A stretch of DNA of 12,571 bases from Zelonia costaricensis (GCA_030849075.1 JASAOO010002895.1:1-12571); one strand, 5' to 3'; shown: positions 1-8,072, counted from the first letter of the stretch. A program made the numbers and translations. Notes: generated by a model from the letters alone, not told the origin.

Positions 1-1
1 C

Positions 2-40
2 GCCATGTGCCACCACAAGGGCCCCGGCCCCGCCGTGTGA
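2..40 (+). CDS. probable 3' end of an upstream protein-coding gene (partial)
   Basis: Reading from base 2, twelve codons run to a TGA at 38-40 and would encode the C-terminus AMCHHKGPGPAV. Every one of these codons ends in G or C, which matches the third-position bias of the other genes here. The sequence changes character straight after the stop, with a pyrimidine stretch and a run of nine T, as expected of a 3' UTR. The fragment is too short to identify a product, and chance cannot be excluded. Another forward frame also stays open through this point but lacks the same codon bias further on. The call is an inference from codon use and the abrupt transition. Confidence 0.45.
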   Translation, partial: AMCHHKGPGPAV

Positions 41-508
41 CTCCGGCGTCCCTCCTTCCCTTTTTTTTTCTGGTTTGTACTTGCCGTTTTGGAGAGTCAG
101 ATTTGTGTGTCGAGCTGCAGGCGCGCATTCCGTCCTCATCGCGAGGGTCCTCTCGCTCCCCAGGCTGCCCCAAGCGAAGAAAAAAAAGGACGAAACAGGA
201 GCTTCGCCGTCGAGTGGGCGAGTGATGAGGTGTGCACCTCCTGCACTGCGCCCTCCCTTTGCAACCTTCCTTTTCTTCTTTTTTTCCTCCTTGACTAGTT
301 CTTCTCTTCCATCATGGCCTGCATGATGCACAGCTGCGCCTCCTCCCACCTCTTCCCCCGAGTTGTGCGGGGGACGGAGGCGCTGCACACACGCTGATCC
401 GCCCGGCGGTGGCTCTGTTCTTCTCGACACGGAGGATGGAGTGTGGGTGGCTGGGGACGAGCAGCGGAGGCACCAGGGGGGGGGGAGCGGAAAACAAACA
501 CCAACAGC

Positions 509-522
509 AAAAAAAAAAAAAA
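509..522 (+). repeat. A14 homopolymer
   Basis: An uninterrupted run of 14 A lies in an A-rich patch of the gene-free region, shortly after a G10 run at 476-485. Such runs are typical of trypanosomatid UTRs and are prone to length polymorphism and sequencing error. Confidence 0.9.
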
Positions 523-1386
523 CGTATTTGAAAAGGGAAAAAGAAAGTGCATGTGTGCGCGTGTCTGTGGGTGTGTAGCTGGGTGTGACAAGGGCAGCAC
601 GAGCTATCATGACCCCCCGGATGTGCCGCCACAGAGCGAAACACCTTTCTTGTGCCTTTTCCCCGTCAACGCTTTCTCCTCTCCGAGGTGGTTGCGCTGG
701 GCCGTTTGTGTAGAAGCGCTGCTCAGGGCCGTGCACCGCTATGTCGTTCCTGCTCCGCCGAGTCGCACCGCCCACTTGGGGCGGGGTGGGGTGGGGAGGA
801 GGCATTAGAGTCACGAGAGGAGCCGAGAGCTGGCCGCTTCTTTCGTGTCTCTTGAAACAGTGAGCGCCTCCCAGCAAATTGACACTCGACCGGCTCACGA
901 CAGCCGCAGGCACGCTGGGCCTTACTGCGCAGCGGCGGTCTCTGAGCTATCGCACCTCGTTAGCCTTCGTCGTTGCACCTCGAGTGGCGGAGGAGAGGCG
1001 TAGGGCACACGATGCGAGACTCTACGCCCCATCTCCGCCGCAACGTACGAGCGGGTTGCGACGGCAAGTAAAAAAAAAACACAAATAAGAAAATCCGCTG
1101 TGGAAGTCGACCGGCGCAGAAGTCCCCCGCATTACGAAGGCGAGATGGCGTGAGGGAGGAGGATGCACGGGGGGGGGGCGTAGGTCTGTCAGCTCTCGTC
1201 CTGCTCCTCGACTGGCGCAGCGGGAGGACTCTGGTGCCCCCCCTCTGTGCTCACGTCCGAGGCGTGCCGAACGCAAGGTCGAGTGGCGTGGAGGATCTAT
1301 CAGAGCTCGCGTGCACATGCGAAGCGAATGTGTGGCGGGGTGAGCAAGAGAGGGGAAAGGCAAGCGGCTCGGTTAGCGTAGGGAGG

Positions 1387-1403
1387 GTGTGTGTGTGTGT
1401 GTG
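1387..1403 (+). repeat. GT dinucleotide microsatellite, about 8 units
   Basis: A simple GT repeat lies in the non-coding region about 430 bases upstream of the first complete gene. It is typical of intergenic sequence in Leishmania-type genomes, and no function is evident. Confidence 0.9.
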
Positions 1404-1604
1404 GCGCCGCGGAGTGGACGACAGCCGCATTGCCGTGATGCGGTCTTGCTTCGCTTGCTCTCGCCTTCTGTGCCACTGTACCACCGCTTCGCGTGCTTTG
1501 CCTCCTGCATTGCGGTTGTGCCTTTGAGCAGAGCCCAGCAATGAGCGACGGCGTCACCAGGCCTCATGCCTGCCCCCCCACCGCCCCTCACCCTCTCGAG
1601 GCGG

Positions 1605-1662
1605 TCTCCCCCCCTCTTTGTTGCACGTCTACTGCCTCGTCTGCCTGTCCTTTCTGTGTTAG
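1605..1662 (+). promoter_or_regulatory. candidate spliced-leader trans-splice acceptor for the gene at 1821
   Basis: Two pyrimidine-rich blocks (1605-1619 and about 1632-1660) are followed by an AG at 1661-1662. A second usable AG lies at 1707-1708. In trypanosomatids the spliced leader is added at the first suitable AG after such a tract. No ATG occurs between either AG and 1821, so this placement supports 1821 as the start codon. The in-frame ATG at 1566 would lie upstream of the mature mRNA. Which AG is used cannot be decided from sequence alone. Confidence 0.55.
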
Positions 1663-1820
1663 TCGTGCCTCTTCTTCGCTTCGTACCAACTCCGCGCCTC
1701 CCATCCAGCAAACGCAGTCACAGCTGCGTCATCCCTCCGCCCTTCCCTGTGCTCGGCGCATCCAGCGTGCGCGCCGAGCCCCCCTTGCCTTGTCTGCACG
1801 CCTTCGTGTTCCTCAGAAGC

Positions 1821-3326
1821 ATGCACGTCGCGACTTCCCCGCTACGGCGTAGCGGTGCGGCACGTCGACTATCTGGGTGCGTTACTCTGCACGCTGCGGC
1901 ACGCGCAGGCCTTGCATGGGGCCTCCTGCGACGGCGCAGTGTCACGACCTCGGCGGCCCTCGACGGGCCCGCTGGCCCGCAACCTTTGCAGTGCTGCCGC
2001 GCCGGCATCAAGTCGCGCTCGCTCGCCCCTGACGACCCCTTTGGCGAGCGCGGCGCCTGGGAGGACCCGAGCGATGGTGTGTTCGCGGCCTGGAACGGCG
2101 TGGACCAGGAGGGGTTTGTGCATGCGGCGGACAGCCAGGAGGTGCGGCAGGCGCACTTCGGGCCGGAGTGGGCGCGCTTCACCACGGTAGGCCGCATGTC
2201 GGTCAAGAAGATGCGCGAGGAGCAGCAGCAGCAGCAGCACGGAGACGCCTCTCCAGCCACCGCCGAGCCCAGCGCACCCACTGCGAGTGCCGCAGCGTCG
2301 ACCCCGGCGCGGCGCTATCCGACAGCGGAGGAGCTGCACGAGGCTGACCTGCAGCAGCGCCGGCGCCTCATGCAGCGCAATTACACGAGCTACGAGGCCT
2401 TCGTCGAGCACGAGTTTGGCGGCGGCGGCGACGGTGAGGGCGCCGTGGACGGCGACGACGACGGCGCCCTCGGCACGACGAGTGGGTTCTCCGGCACGGG
2501 GCTGCGCTCCGCCGCATCGATGGAGAGCGCCTTCTCCGAGGTGGACGGCGTCGATGGGCGAGACCGCATGGCGCAGCGCAATCTGGAGCGGGCCGCGCTG
2601 GACACGGTCGAGGCCGCGGAGGTGGAGGAGGAGATGTCCCTGCCACCTTTCATGCGCGAGGCGGCGGCTGCCTGTGAGGACGCCGCTGTCGCTGCGATCA
2701 CCACCACCACCGCCGCAACACCGACGACGACACCACCCCCGCCCCGCGCATCACCCGTGGCGACGGAGATCACGCGGCAGCCCCGGCCCGCGACGCCGGA
2801 TGCCTCGACCGGCGCCGCCGCGGCGTCGGCGGCCATCCCGGCGGCCGTTGCGCGGCAGGTGCTGGATGCCCTCGGGTCTCCTCACGGAGACGCGCGGCTG
2901 CCCTTGACCGACCCGATGCACTGGGCGACGGAGGACGTGATTGCTTTCCTTACGCTGATGGAGCAGCAGCAGCCCTCTAGCGGGGAGGCGTCGCCGACGA
3001 TGGATGAGACGATGTGCGATACCTTCCGCATGGCCCGCGTGACGGGCGACACCCTGCTGAACGTCGTGGTGCCGCCGCGTCTCTTCCGGTTGATGCGGCG
3101 CTGGCACGTGCGTCGTCAGGACGTGGTGAGCAAAGCGTGGAAGCAGCACGACCCGAGTGTGGAGCACTTGACAGGCGACGGCAGCGGCGGCGGCAGTAGC
3201 GCGGCAAGTGCGATGGCGCCGGCAGCGCTGGCGCAGAGCCGCGAACGGCTTGCGGAGGCGGTGCAGCAGCTGGACCGCACCCTGATCCAGGAGACGATTC
3301 TCCTCTGCTTCCCTTACGGCCACTGA
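1821..3326 (+). CDS. predicted mitochondrial protein with a C-terminal SAM-like segment, function unknown
   Basis: This encodes 501 residues ending at TGA 3324-3326. The frame is open further upstream, to an ATG at 1566. I prefer 1821 because it is the first ATG after the likely splice acceptors, and because the 85 extra residues read like a translated pyrimidine tract (Pro, Leu, Ser). From 1821 the first 45 residues are rich in Arg, Ala and Ser and lack acidic residues. The motif LLRRRSVTTSA near residues 35-45 resembles a mitochondrial presequence cleavage region. Residues 68-132 form a compact, probably conserved block with many Trp, Phe and Gly. A Q5 run lies at 135-139, and low-complexity Ala/Pro/Gly/Asp linkers occupy about 140-165, 199-222 and 285-345. 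Residues 366-432 fit the SAM-domain pattern: Trp-x2-Glu-Asp-Val, then Phe, then VTGDTLLNVV, then an Arg/Leu-rich closing helix. A final helix covers 470-495. I do not recognise the family. Mitochondrial location is a good inference; the SAM call is tentative. Confidence 0.85.
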   Translation: MHVATSPLRRSGAARRLSGCVTLHAAARAGLAWGLLRRRSVTTSAALDGPAGPQPLQCCRAGIKSRSLAPDDPFGERGAWEDPSDGVFAAWNGVDQEGFVHAADSQEVRQAHFGPEWARFTTVGRMSVKKMREEQQQQQHGDASPATAEPSAPTASAAASTPARRYPTAEELHEADLQQRRRLMQRNYTSYEAFVEHEFGGGGDGEGAVDGDDDGALGTTSGFSGTGLRSAASMESAFSEVDGVDGRDRMAQRNLERAALDTVEAAEVEEEMSLPPFMREAAAACEDAAVAAITTTTAATPTTTPPPPRASPVATEITRQPRPATPDASTGAAAASAAIPAAVARQVLDALGSPHGDARLPLTDPMHWATEDVIAFLTLMEQQQPSSGEASPTMDETMCDTFRMARVTGDTLLNVVVPPRLFRLMRRWHVRRQDVVSKAWKQHDPSVEHLTGDGSGGGSSAASAMAPAALAQSRERLAEAVQQLDRTLIQETILLCFPYGH

Positions 3327-3546
3327 GCACGGCACCGGCGCTGCTGCTGCTGGCGTCTTCACACAAACATTGCATAGGCATCGACACACCAGAAAGAGAA
3401 GAAATACGAGAAAAACCGAACAAAAGAGAGCCGTTGCGGGACGTGCAGCCGAGATGCCAGAACTGCGCCTCTCATTTCACATGCACGGCACATCCCACGG
3501 TGCATTGAGGGGCTCGCAATGTGCAGCAGGTGCGCGCTGGGAGATG

Positions 3547-3567
3547 CACACACACACACACACACAC
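3547..3567 (+). repeat. CA dinucleotide microsatellite, about 10 units
   Basis: An uninterrupted CA repeat lies about 220 bases after the stop codon of the upstream gene, probably within its 3' UTR. Confidence 0.9.
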
Positions 3568-3729
3568 TCAATTACGTGCACACGCTTGTACTTGAATGTC
3601 TCCGAGCGTTCGCAGCGCGCGCTTCCTACTCTCTTGCTTTGCACGTCACTGCCCCCATCCTCGTCCTCCCCCCCTGAAATCGCGCGCCTTGGCACCGGTG
3701 CGGCAACGGTGGTCACTCTCTGCGGCCGG

Positions 3730-3750
3730 ACCACCACCACCACCACCACA
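3730..3750 (+). repeat. ACC trinucleotide repeat, 7 units
   Basis: Seven near-perfect ACC units lie in the spacer between the mitochondrial-protein gene and CDC45. They are outside any credible reading frame, so this is probably a simple microsatellite. Confidence 0.85.
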
Positions 3751-3870
3751 GGAGTGAGAGATACTGAAGAGGTGTGACGCAGTCTGCCCTCGACCGCCCA
3801 CACACGCACAAACCCGCACACAGAAAGCGCATAAACACGTTGACGTCGTCGGCGATTGGCCACCTTCCAG

Positions 3871-3905
3871 TTCTTCCTGTCCCTTCTTTTGCTTCTTTCG
3901 CACAG
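3871..3905 (+). promoter_or_regulatory. strong candidate trans-splice acceptor for CDC45
   Basis: A long pyrimidine tract (3871-3899, only G interruptions) is followed by an AG at 3904-3905. This is the clearest acceptor signal in the spacer. It would give a 5' UTR of about 253 bases. That UTR has no ATG before 4159, so CDC45 would be translated from the first AUG. Further AGs, such as those around 4139 and 4156, follow other pyrimidine stretches and could serve as minor sites. Confidence 0.6.
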
Positions 3906-4013
3906 CGTGCCGCCGACACCTCTGTCGTTGAACTTGCACAAACGCCGCAGCTTTCTGCACCACGTGCACCTCCACACAGCTCACCGCTTCTTGCGCTTCA
4001 TAGACCTCCTCGT

Positions 4014-4024
4014 CCCCCCCCCCC
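4014..4024 (+). repeat. C11 homopolymer in the CDC45 5' leader
   Basis: Eleven consecutive C lie inside the predicted 5' UTR of CDC45, followed by CA-rich sequence. The length of this run may be unreliable or polymorphic. Confidence 0.85.
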
Positions 4025-4158
4025 ACTTGCCCACACATACACACATAGACACACATAGATCTACAGAGAGCGGCTACTTGTAGACGTCCTGTGCCTTTCT
4101 TAACCCCCCATCCCCCACCCTTGCCTGACACACCCTCAGCACCCTTGTGCACTCAGGA

Positions 4159-6693
4159 ATGACCACTCCCGCCGGGACCCCGGAGCCGTGGGAGCGCATC
4201 TCCTCCTACTATGCCGCCACACGCAAGCCCATCAACGTCCTCGTTGCCCCCACCGCCGACGCCGCCGCAGCTTCGCTCAGCCTCGCGTACCTGATGAGGG
4301 TGTTTCTCTTCCCCTTCAAACTCCACCCCACCGCCTCCTATGACGAGCTGAAGAACTTCATTGACCAAACGAACTCCGCGCAGGACAGCGAGCGCGAGGA
4401 CGAGGGCGGCCCGCGTATCGACGACCTCTTTGTCCTCATCGGTCTCGGCGCACCGGTGCGGCTCGAGGACTTCTTTGACTTTGCCCGGCACGTCGTCGTC
4501 GTCGTGGACGCCTACCGACCCTTCCATCTCGACAACCTCCGCCGAGAAGACGGCGAGCGCTGCATCGTGTGGGGCAGCGAGCGCATTCACGGCGAAATCG
4601 ACACCTTCTTCCGCACGCAGCGCGCCGCCGAGGCGCAGCGGCGTCGCCGGCGCCGTCGCCGTCGCGCCATGAAGCGGCACCGCCGGGGAGATCGGCACGT
4701 GCACCCCCCGCCGCGCCGCCAGCGCGGAGGCGAGAGCAGCGAAGAGGACAGCATCGCAGAGGGCGACGGTGTCGGCAAGAGCGCGGCGCCAGCGCGGCGT
4801 CGCGGTGGTGACAACAGTGACGGGGAAAGCGACAACGAGGATGGCGATGACGTCTACAGCGAGGAGAGCAGCATCAGCACGAGCGACAGCGACGAGGACG
4901 ACGCGTCATCTGACAGCGACGGGGATGCCGACCTCTTCGACGGCGAAGACGACGACGCCACGCCGTCGCAGAGTCAGGACCGCATCGACTGGCGCAGCGC
5001 GGAGGCAGAGGCGGTGCCGGCGTACCTGCAGGCGCTCTACTACGCCTGCGCAGGGGCTGGCCGCAGCAGCGCCGTCGAGATGTACGACTTGTCCGTCATC
5101 CTGCATCGCTTTAACGACGCGCTGCTGTGGCACGCCGCGGTGGGTGTCTGCGACTTGTACCAGCGGCGTCTTATCGACTATGGCACCTACCTCGTTGACA
5201 TGGCACCGCTGCAGGAGGCGGTGTCCTTGCAGCAGAGCGTGCGCCGCGGCATGCTGCGCGACCGAACCGAGGAGGCCGTGAACAGCTACCAGCGCGCCTC
5301 CACCAACGGCATGCAGCTCAGCAACCGCGAGGAGGAGCAGCTCTATCTGTTGCGCCACTCCACCCTGTGGGACGCCATCTGGTTCGACCCGCAGGTGGCC
5401 AGCGTGCTGGACCTGCACCACGTCGAGGACGGCCGACCGCGGCTGAGCCAGCTGCTGGCGAGCCGCTGCGGCGTCTCCATCGCGATGGCGCAGCGGCCCT
5501 GGCGGGAGGTGCCGGCCGACGCGGCGAGCGAGGCGCTCCGGCGGGTGCAGGCAGAGCTGCAGAGCTGGGCCAACGCACAGGGCAACCTTACCGGATACCG
5601 CCACCACATTCGCGGCATCACGCGCCGCGTCGGCTACAGCACCGAGGTGTCCACCTTCGACGCGTGCAAGCTGTTCGCGGCCGAGATGGCGGCGGTGCCG
5701 CCGGCGGCGGTGTACGTGGTTGAGCGGCCCGCGGACGGCGCCGCGCTGACGCCGGACGAGGTAGCCGCGGCATCGCAGCGGCGGCTCGTGGAGTTCCAGC
5801 GGATGCAGTTTTGGCGTGCGCGGGCGGTGCTGGACATGGACCCAAACGAGAAGTCCTTCCACGAGGCTCTTGCCGGTGCGCTGTCGCTGCAGCAGGCCGT
5901 TGCGGACGCCACGAGCTCCATGATGCAGCCCGGCAGCGTGCAGAGCAGCACCGGCCTGCACTACGCGCTGCCGACCGACCCGTCCAAGACATCGCCGACG
6001 CTGGAGAGCTTCTGCACGATGCGTCGCCTCGCCGTGCTGGCGGATCGCCTCTTCTTCACGTTGTCCGTCAGCCGCCGCCGCGAGCGCCGCGCCGCCTCGG
6101 CTCTGCGCCCCCTTATCCTGTCCTGCGCTCTTCCGCAGGCACGTCAGGCGGCGCAGCCCGTAGCTGTGGCAGGCGGCGGCAGTGACGGGGTCCTCCCTTC
6201 CGGGTCTGGCACGGGTGGCTTGACCGCGCCGCTGGGGCACAGCAGTGCAAGTTCGCCTTCCGCAGCGAGTGGTGGCACGACCGCAGCTGCCGCGGTGCTG
6301 TTGGCGGGTGGGGCGCAGGTGGAGGACACGGCGGAGTACGTAGTGGTGCTCACCCACGCCGGCAACACCGGCGCCGGGCACGAGCCGCTGCTCCCCGTGT
6401 ACCGCTTTGCGCAGTGCCTCCGCGACGAGCACTTCAATGCTGCACCGCGTCAGTCCTTCGTGGAGCGCAATGCGGTGCAGGTGCGTGGCCGCGAGAACAC
6501 CACGTACCTGGCGGAGCGGATGCTGCTCTTGTCCGTGAAGGCGTCTATTCCGCGCGACGAGTTCCGCTCAGGCATGACCGCGGCCGCAGAGGACGAGGTC
6601 TTCGCAGAGGATGGGAGCGATGCCGGCGAGCTCGGCAGCGACGAGGACAGCGACGCAAATGGCGCTGCTGCGGTAGTGGAGGTGATCGATTGA
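4159..6693 (+). CDS. CDC45: Cdc45, replicative helicase (CMG) subunit
   Basis: This encodes 844 residues. The frame extends 12 bases upstream to a GTG, but the first ATG is 4159, the expected eukaryotic start. Cdc45 joins Mcm2-7 and GINS to form the CMG helicase that unwinds DNA at replication forks; it is an inactive relative of the RecJ/DHH phosphoesterases. Family resemblance recalled from human and yeast Cdc45 covers four blocks: the N-terminal Rossmann-like region (about 24-60), FVLIGLGAPV and VVVVVDAYRPFHLDNL (91-126), the helical block with VEMYDLSVILHRFNDALLW (307-325) followed by the VGVCDLY region, and a late core around YLLRHSTLWDAIW and the C-terminal strands. Human and yeast proteins are about 570-650 residues, so this one is long. 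The extra length is mainly an Arg9 run (161-169) with further basic residues to about 190, an Asp/Glu/Ser tract (192-265), a Gly/Ala/Ser insert (about 665-724) and an acidic tail (from about 808). The Arg-rich segment could be a nuclear signal, and the acidic serines fit CK2-type sites. The motif DAYRP (117-121) stands where other Cdc45 proteins have D-x-HRP. Confidence 0.93.
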   Translation: MTTPAGTPEPWERISSYYAATRKPINVLVAPTADAAAASLSLAYLMRVFLFPFKLHPTASYDELKNFIDQTNSAQDSEREDEGGPRIDDLFVLIGLGAPVRLEDFFDFARHVVVVVDAYRPFHLDNLRREDGERCIVWGSERIHGEIDTFFRTQRAAEAQRRRRRRRRRAMKRHRRGDRHVHPPPRRQRGGESSEEDSIAEGDGVGKSAAPARRRGGDNSDGESDNEDGDDVYSEESSISTSDSDEDDASSDSDGDADLFDGEDDDATPSQSQDRIDWRSAEAEAVPAYLQALYYACAGAGRSSAVEMYDLSVILHRFNDALLWHAAVGVCDLYQRRLIDYGTYLVDMAPLQEAVSLQQSVRRGMLRDRTEEAVNSYQRASTNGMQLSNREEEQLYLLRHSTLWDAIWFDPQVASVLDLHHVEDGRPRLSQLLASRCGVSIAMAQRPWREVPADAASEALRRVQAELQSWANAQGNLTGYRHHIRGITRRVGYSTEVSTFDACKLFAAEMAAVPPAAVYVVERPADGAALTPDEVAAASQRRLVEFQRMQFWRARAVLDMDPNEKSFHEALAGALSLQQAVADATSSMMQPGSVQSSTGLHYALPTDPSKTSPTLESFCTMRRLAVLADRLFFTLSVSRRRERRAASALRPLILSCALPQARQAAQPVAVAGGGSDGVLPSGSGTGGLTAPLGHSSASSPSAASGGTTAAAAVLLAGGAQVEDTAEYVVVLTHAGNTGAGHEPLLPVYRFAQCLRDEHFNAAPRQSFVERNAVQVRGRENTTYLAERMLLLSVKASIPRDEFRSGMTAAAEDEVFAEDGSDAGELGSDEDSDANGAAAVVEVID

Positions 6694-7548
6694 GTCAGGG
6701 TGTGCGCCACGAGCTCTTCCCTGCTTCTACCATACACACACAACTACACACGCACGCGCAGATACGCACCACAGTTCGCGGCATCTGGCGTCCATCACGT
6801 GCGATGGCGAGAGGCCACTTGTGTGTGGCCGTCTGCGTTACCCGTCGCGGTCGGCGCTGAGCGACGGTTGTTGCCCTTTTCTTTTTCCTGTGTTTCTTGC
6901 CGCGTTCTCTGCGCGTTGCGTGACTGCGACGAGACGTCACCGACAGCGACGAGGACTGCCAACGCTTTTCTCATTTTTGGTTGTTGTGTTGTGCTTACTT
7001 CCAACGTGCCCTCCCCCCTTTTCCGCCCTCGCCGTCTTCATCACCCGCGGTGAGTGAGGCTCTCTCTCTCTCTTGCTGAGCGGGCCCGTCGAGTTGAAGT
7101 TTCGCCGTTCATTCTGACTCTCGCACCACCGGCATCGACGCTGAAGACTACGTGCACCTCAGCGCGCGACGCACGCACACGTTCTGCCCCTCGCAGCTGC
7201 CACGAATTCTTGAGACAACAAGAAGAAAAAGAAGCGCGCGAGCACGCGGAGAACACCCAGGCGGGCCTACAATGGGCGTCGAGCGGGTGCCCTCTCTTCG
7301 AAGGTCTTCGATTGGAGGATGTCCGTTCGCTTCTTGTTAGTCGCTGCTCTCCACCCAGCACGTGTGTGCGAGAAGAAGGCGAGGCTTCTCGGTGACGCAT
7401 CACAGCCCCCACTGCGCATTCCCCTTGAACGACTCCCTCTCTCTTTTCTTTTTCTTTTTGTTCTCGGCCTCGTCCCCTCAACGCCTGGCGTGGGGATGTC
7501 CACCGTTGGATGAGGGCCCTTCAGGGCTGATCCCATTGTGCGTGACGC

Positions 7549-7566
7549 GTGTGTGTGTGTGTGTGT
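7549..7566 (+). repeat. GT dinucleotide microsatellite, 9 units
   Basis: A perfect GT repeat in intergenic DNA. It is complementary to the CA repeat that starts 117 bases further on, so the two could pair in the precursor RNA. Confidence 0.92.
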
Positions 7567-7682
7567 TACGACCCCGGAGAGCAGCCGCGACACCCGGTCC
7601 AGCGCACACCACGAGGCCCCACACGCACACAAAGGACGCCAGCCTCAGGCGACCCATAGAAGATCCACCACACCACCACGAG

Positions 7683-7709
7683 CACACACACACACACACA
7701 CACACACAC
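7683..7709 (+). repeat. CA dinucleotide microsatellite, about 13 units
   Basis: The longest dinucleotide repeat in the window, upstream of the coiled-coil gene. Together with the GT repeat at 7549-7566 it forms an imperfectly sized inverted repeat with a loop of about 116 bases. Confidence 0.92.
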
Positions 7710-7989
7710 CTTTAGAGTAGACGTGCCGGTCACCACTACACCCCCCTCCCCTCCTCTGCGCTCCGAGCCGCTTCTCTTTTTGCCCGCTACGCCACTAAAG
7801 AGTCGCGCAGCCGCGCCCTGAGTGCAGCATCGTCGTACGCGTGGCTGCTGCGTGTTTTACATCCACGCCAGCCTGTGTTTGTCGGCGCTTGTGGGTTGAC
7901 CTTTACTTCACAGGGATATCAAAAGAGGCACATGTCCTACAGGACGTAGGACGACGCTGGAACTCACGTCTCCCTTGTGTTGCCCCTCA

Positions 7990-8002
7990 CCCCCCCCCCC
8001 CC
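7990..8002 (+). repeat. C13 homopolymer within a pyrimidine tract
   Basis: Thirteen consecutive C sit in a broad C/T-rich stretch (about 7968-8045) that precedes the putative splice acceptor of the coiled-coil gene. It may act as part of the polypyrimidine signal. Confidence 0.88.
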
Positions 8003-8072
8003 GCTTCCTCACCCCCACCCCAACGGCCTTCTCGCTCATCGTTGTCACCTGCTTTGGCTGTCATCAGTTTAG
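8003..8072 (+). promoter_or_regulatory. candidate trans-splice acceptor for the coiled-coil gene (upstream option)
   Basis: The C/T-rich stretch around 7968-8065 leads to AG dinucleotides at 8066-8067 and 8071-8072. The first ATG after them is 8139, which is in frame with the long coding sequence, so this acceptor would make 8139 the start. The pyrimidine tract is interrupted more than the one at 8171-8193. Confidence 0.4.

Larger units (their letters stand above)
41..1604. other. gene-free 3' UTR / intergenic region
   Basis: I find no credible coding sequence here on either strand. The open frames are short, mutually overlapping, rich in Arg, Pro and Ser, and without consistent third-position G/C bias. 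The stretch contains a T9 run (61-69), a G10 run (476-485), an A14 run (509-522), an A10 run (1070-1079) and a GT microsatellite (1387-1403). It most likely holds the 3' UTR and polyadenylation site of the upstream gene, then spacer. Leishmania 3' UTRs often carry degenerate SIDER retroposons of roughly 0.5 kb. The A10 run could be the tail of one, but I cannot recognise a SIDER signature by eye. Confidence 0.7.
3327..3870. other. 3' UTR / intergenic region before CDC45
   Basis: There is no supported gene. The open frames are short and shaped by the simple repeats. The region should contain the 3' UTR and poly(A) site of the upstream gene. It holds a CA repeat (3547-3567) and an ACC repeat (3730-3750), described separately, and nothing else that I can recognise. 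Confidence 0.75.

Noticed and set aside
363..855. Several overlapping short forward frames in the first kilobase
   Set aside because: They pass through homopolymers and GT-rich sequence, overlap each other in different frames and lack the third-position G/C bias seen in the real genes.
4147..4158. GTG at 4147 as the start of CDC45
   Set aside because: Non-ATG starts are not expected in this eukaryotic context, and an ATG lies four codons later with no earlier ATG in the likely leader.
4906..6432. A 508-codon open frame on the minus strand across CDC45
   Set aside because: It is exactly antisense to a confidently identified gene. Its sequence is His/Arg/Ala-rich without recognisable domains, as expected when a GC-rich coding strand is read backwards.
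7272..7340. A 22-codon frame after the CT tract and AG at 7061-7080, as a possible small gene
   Set aside because: Too short, with no distinctive sequence or codon bias; there is only one weak supporting signal.
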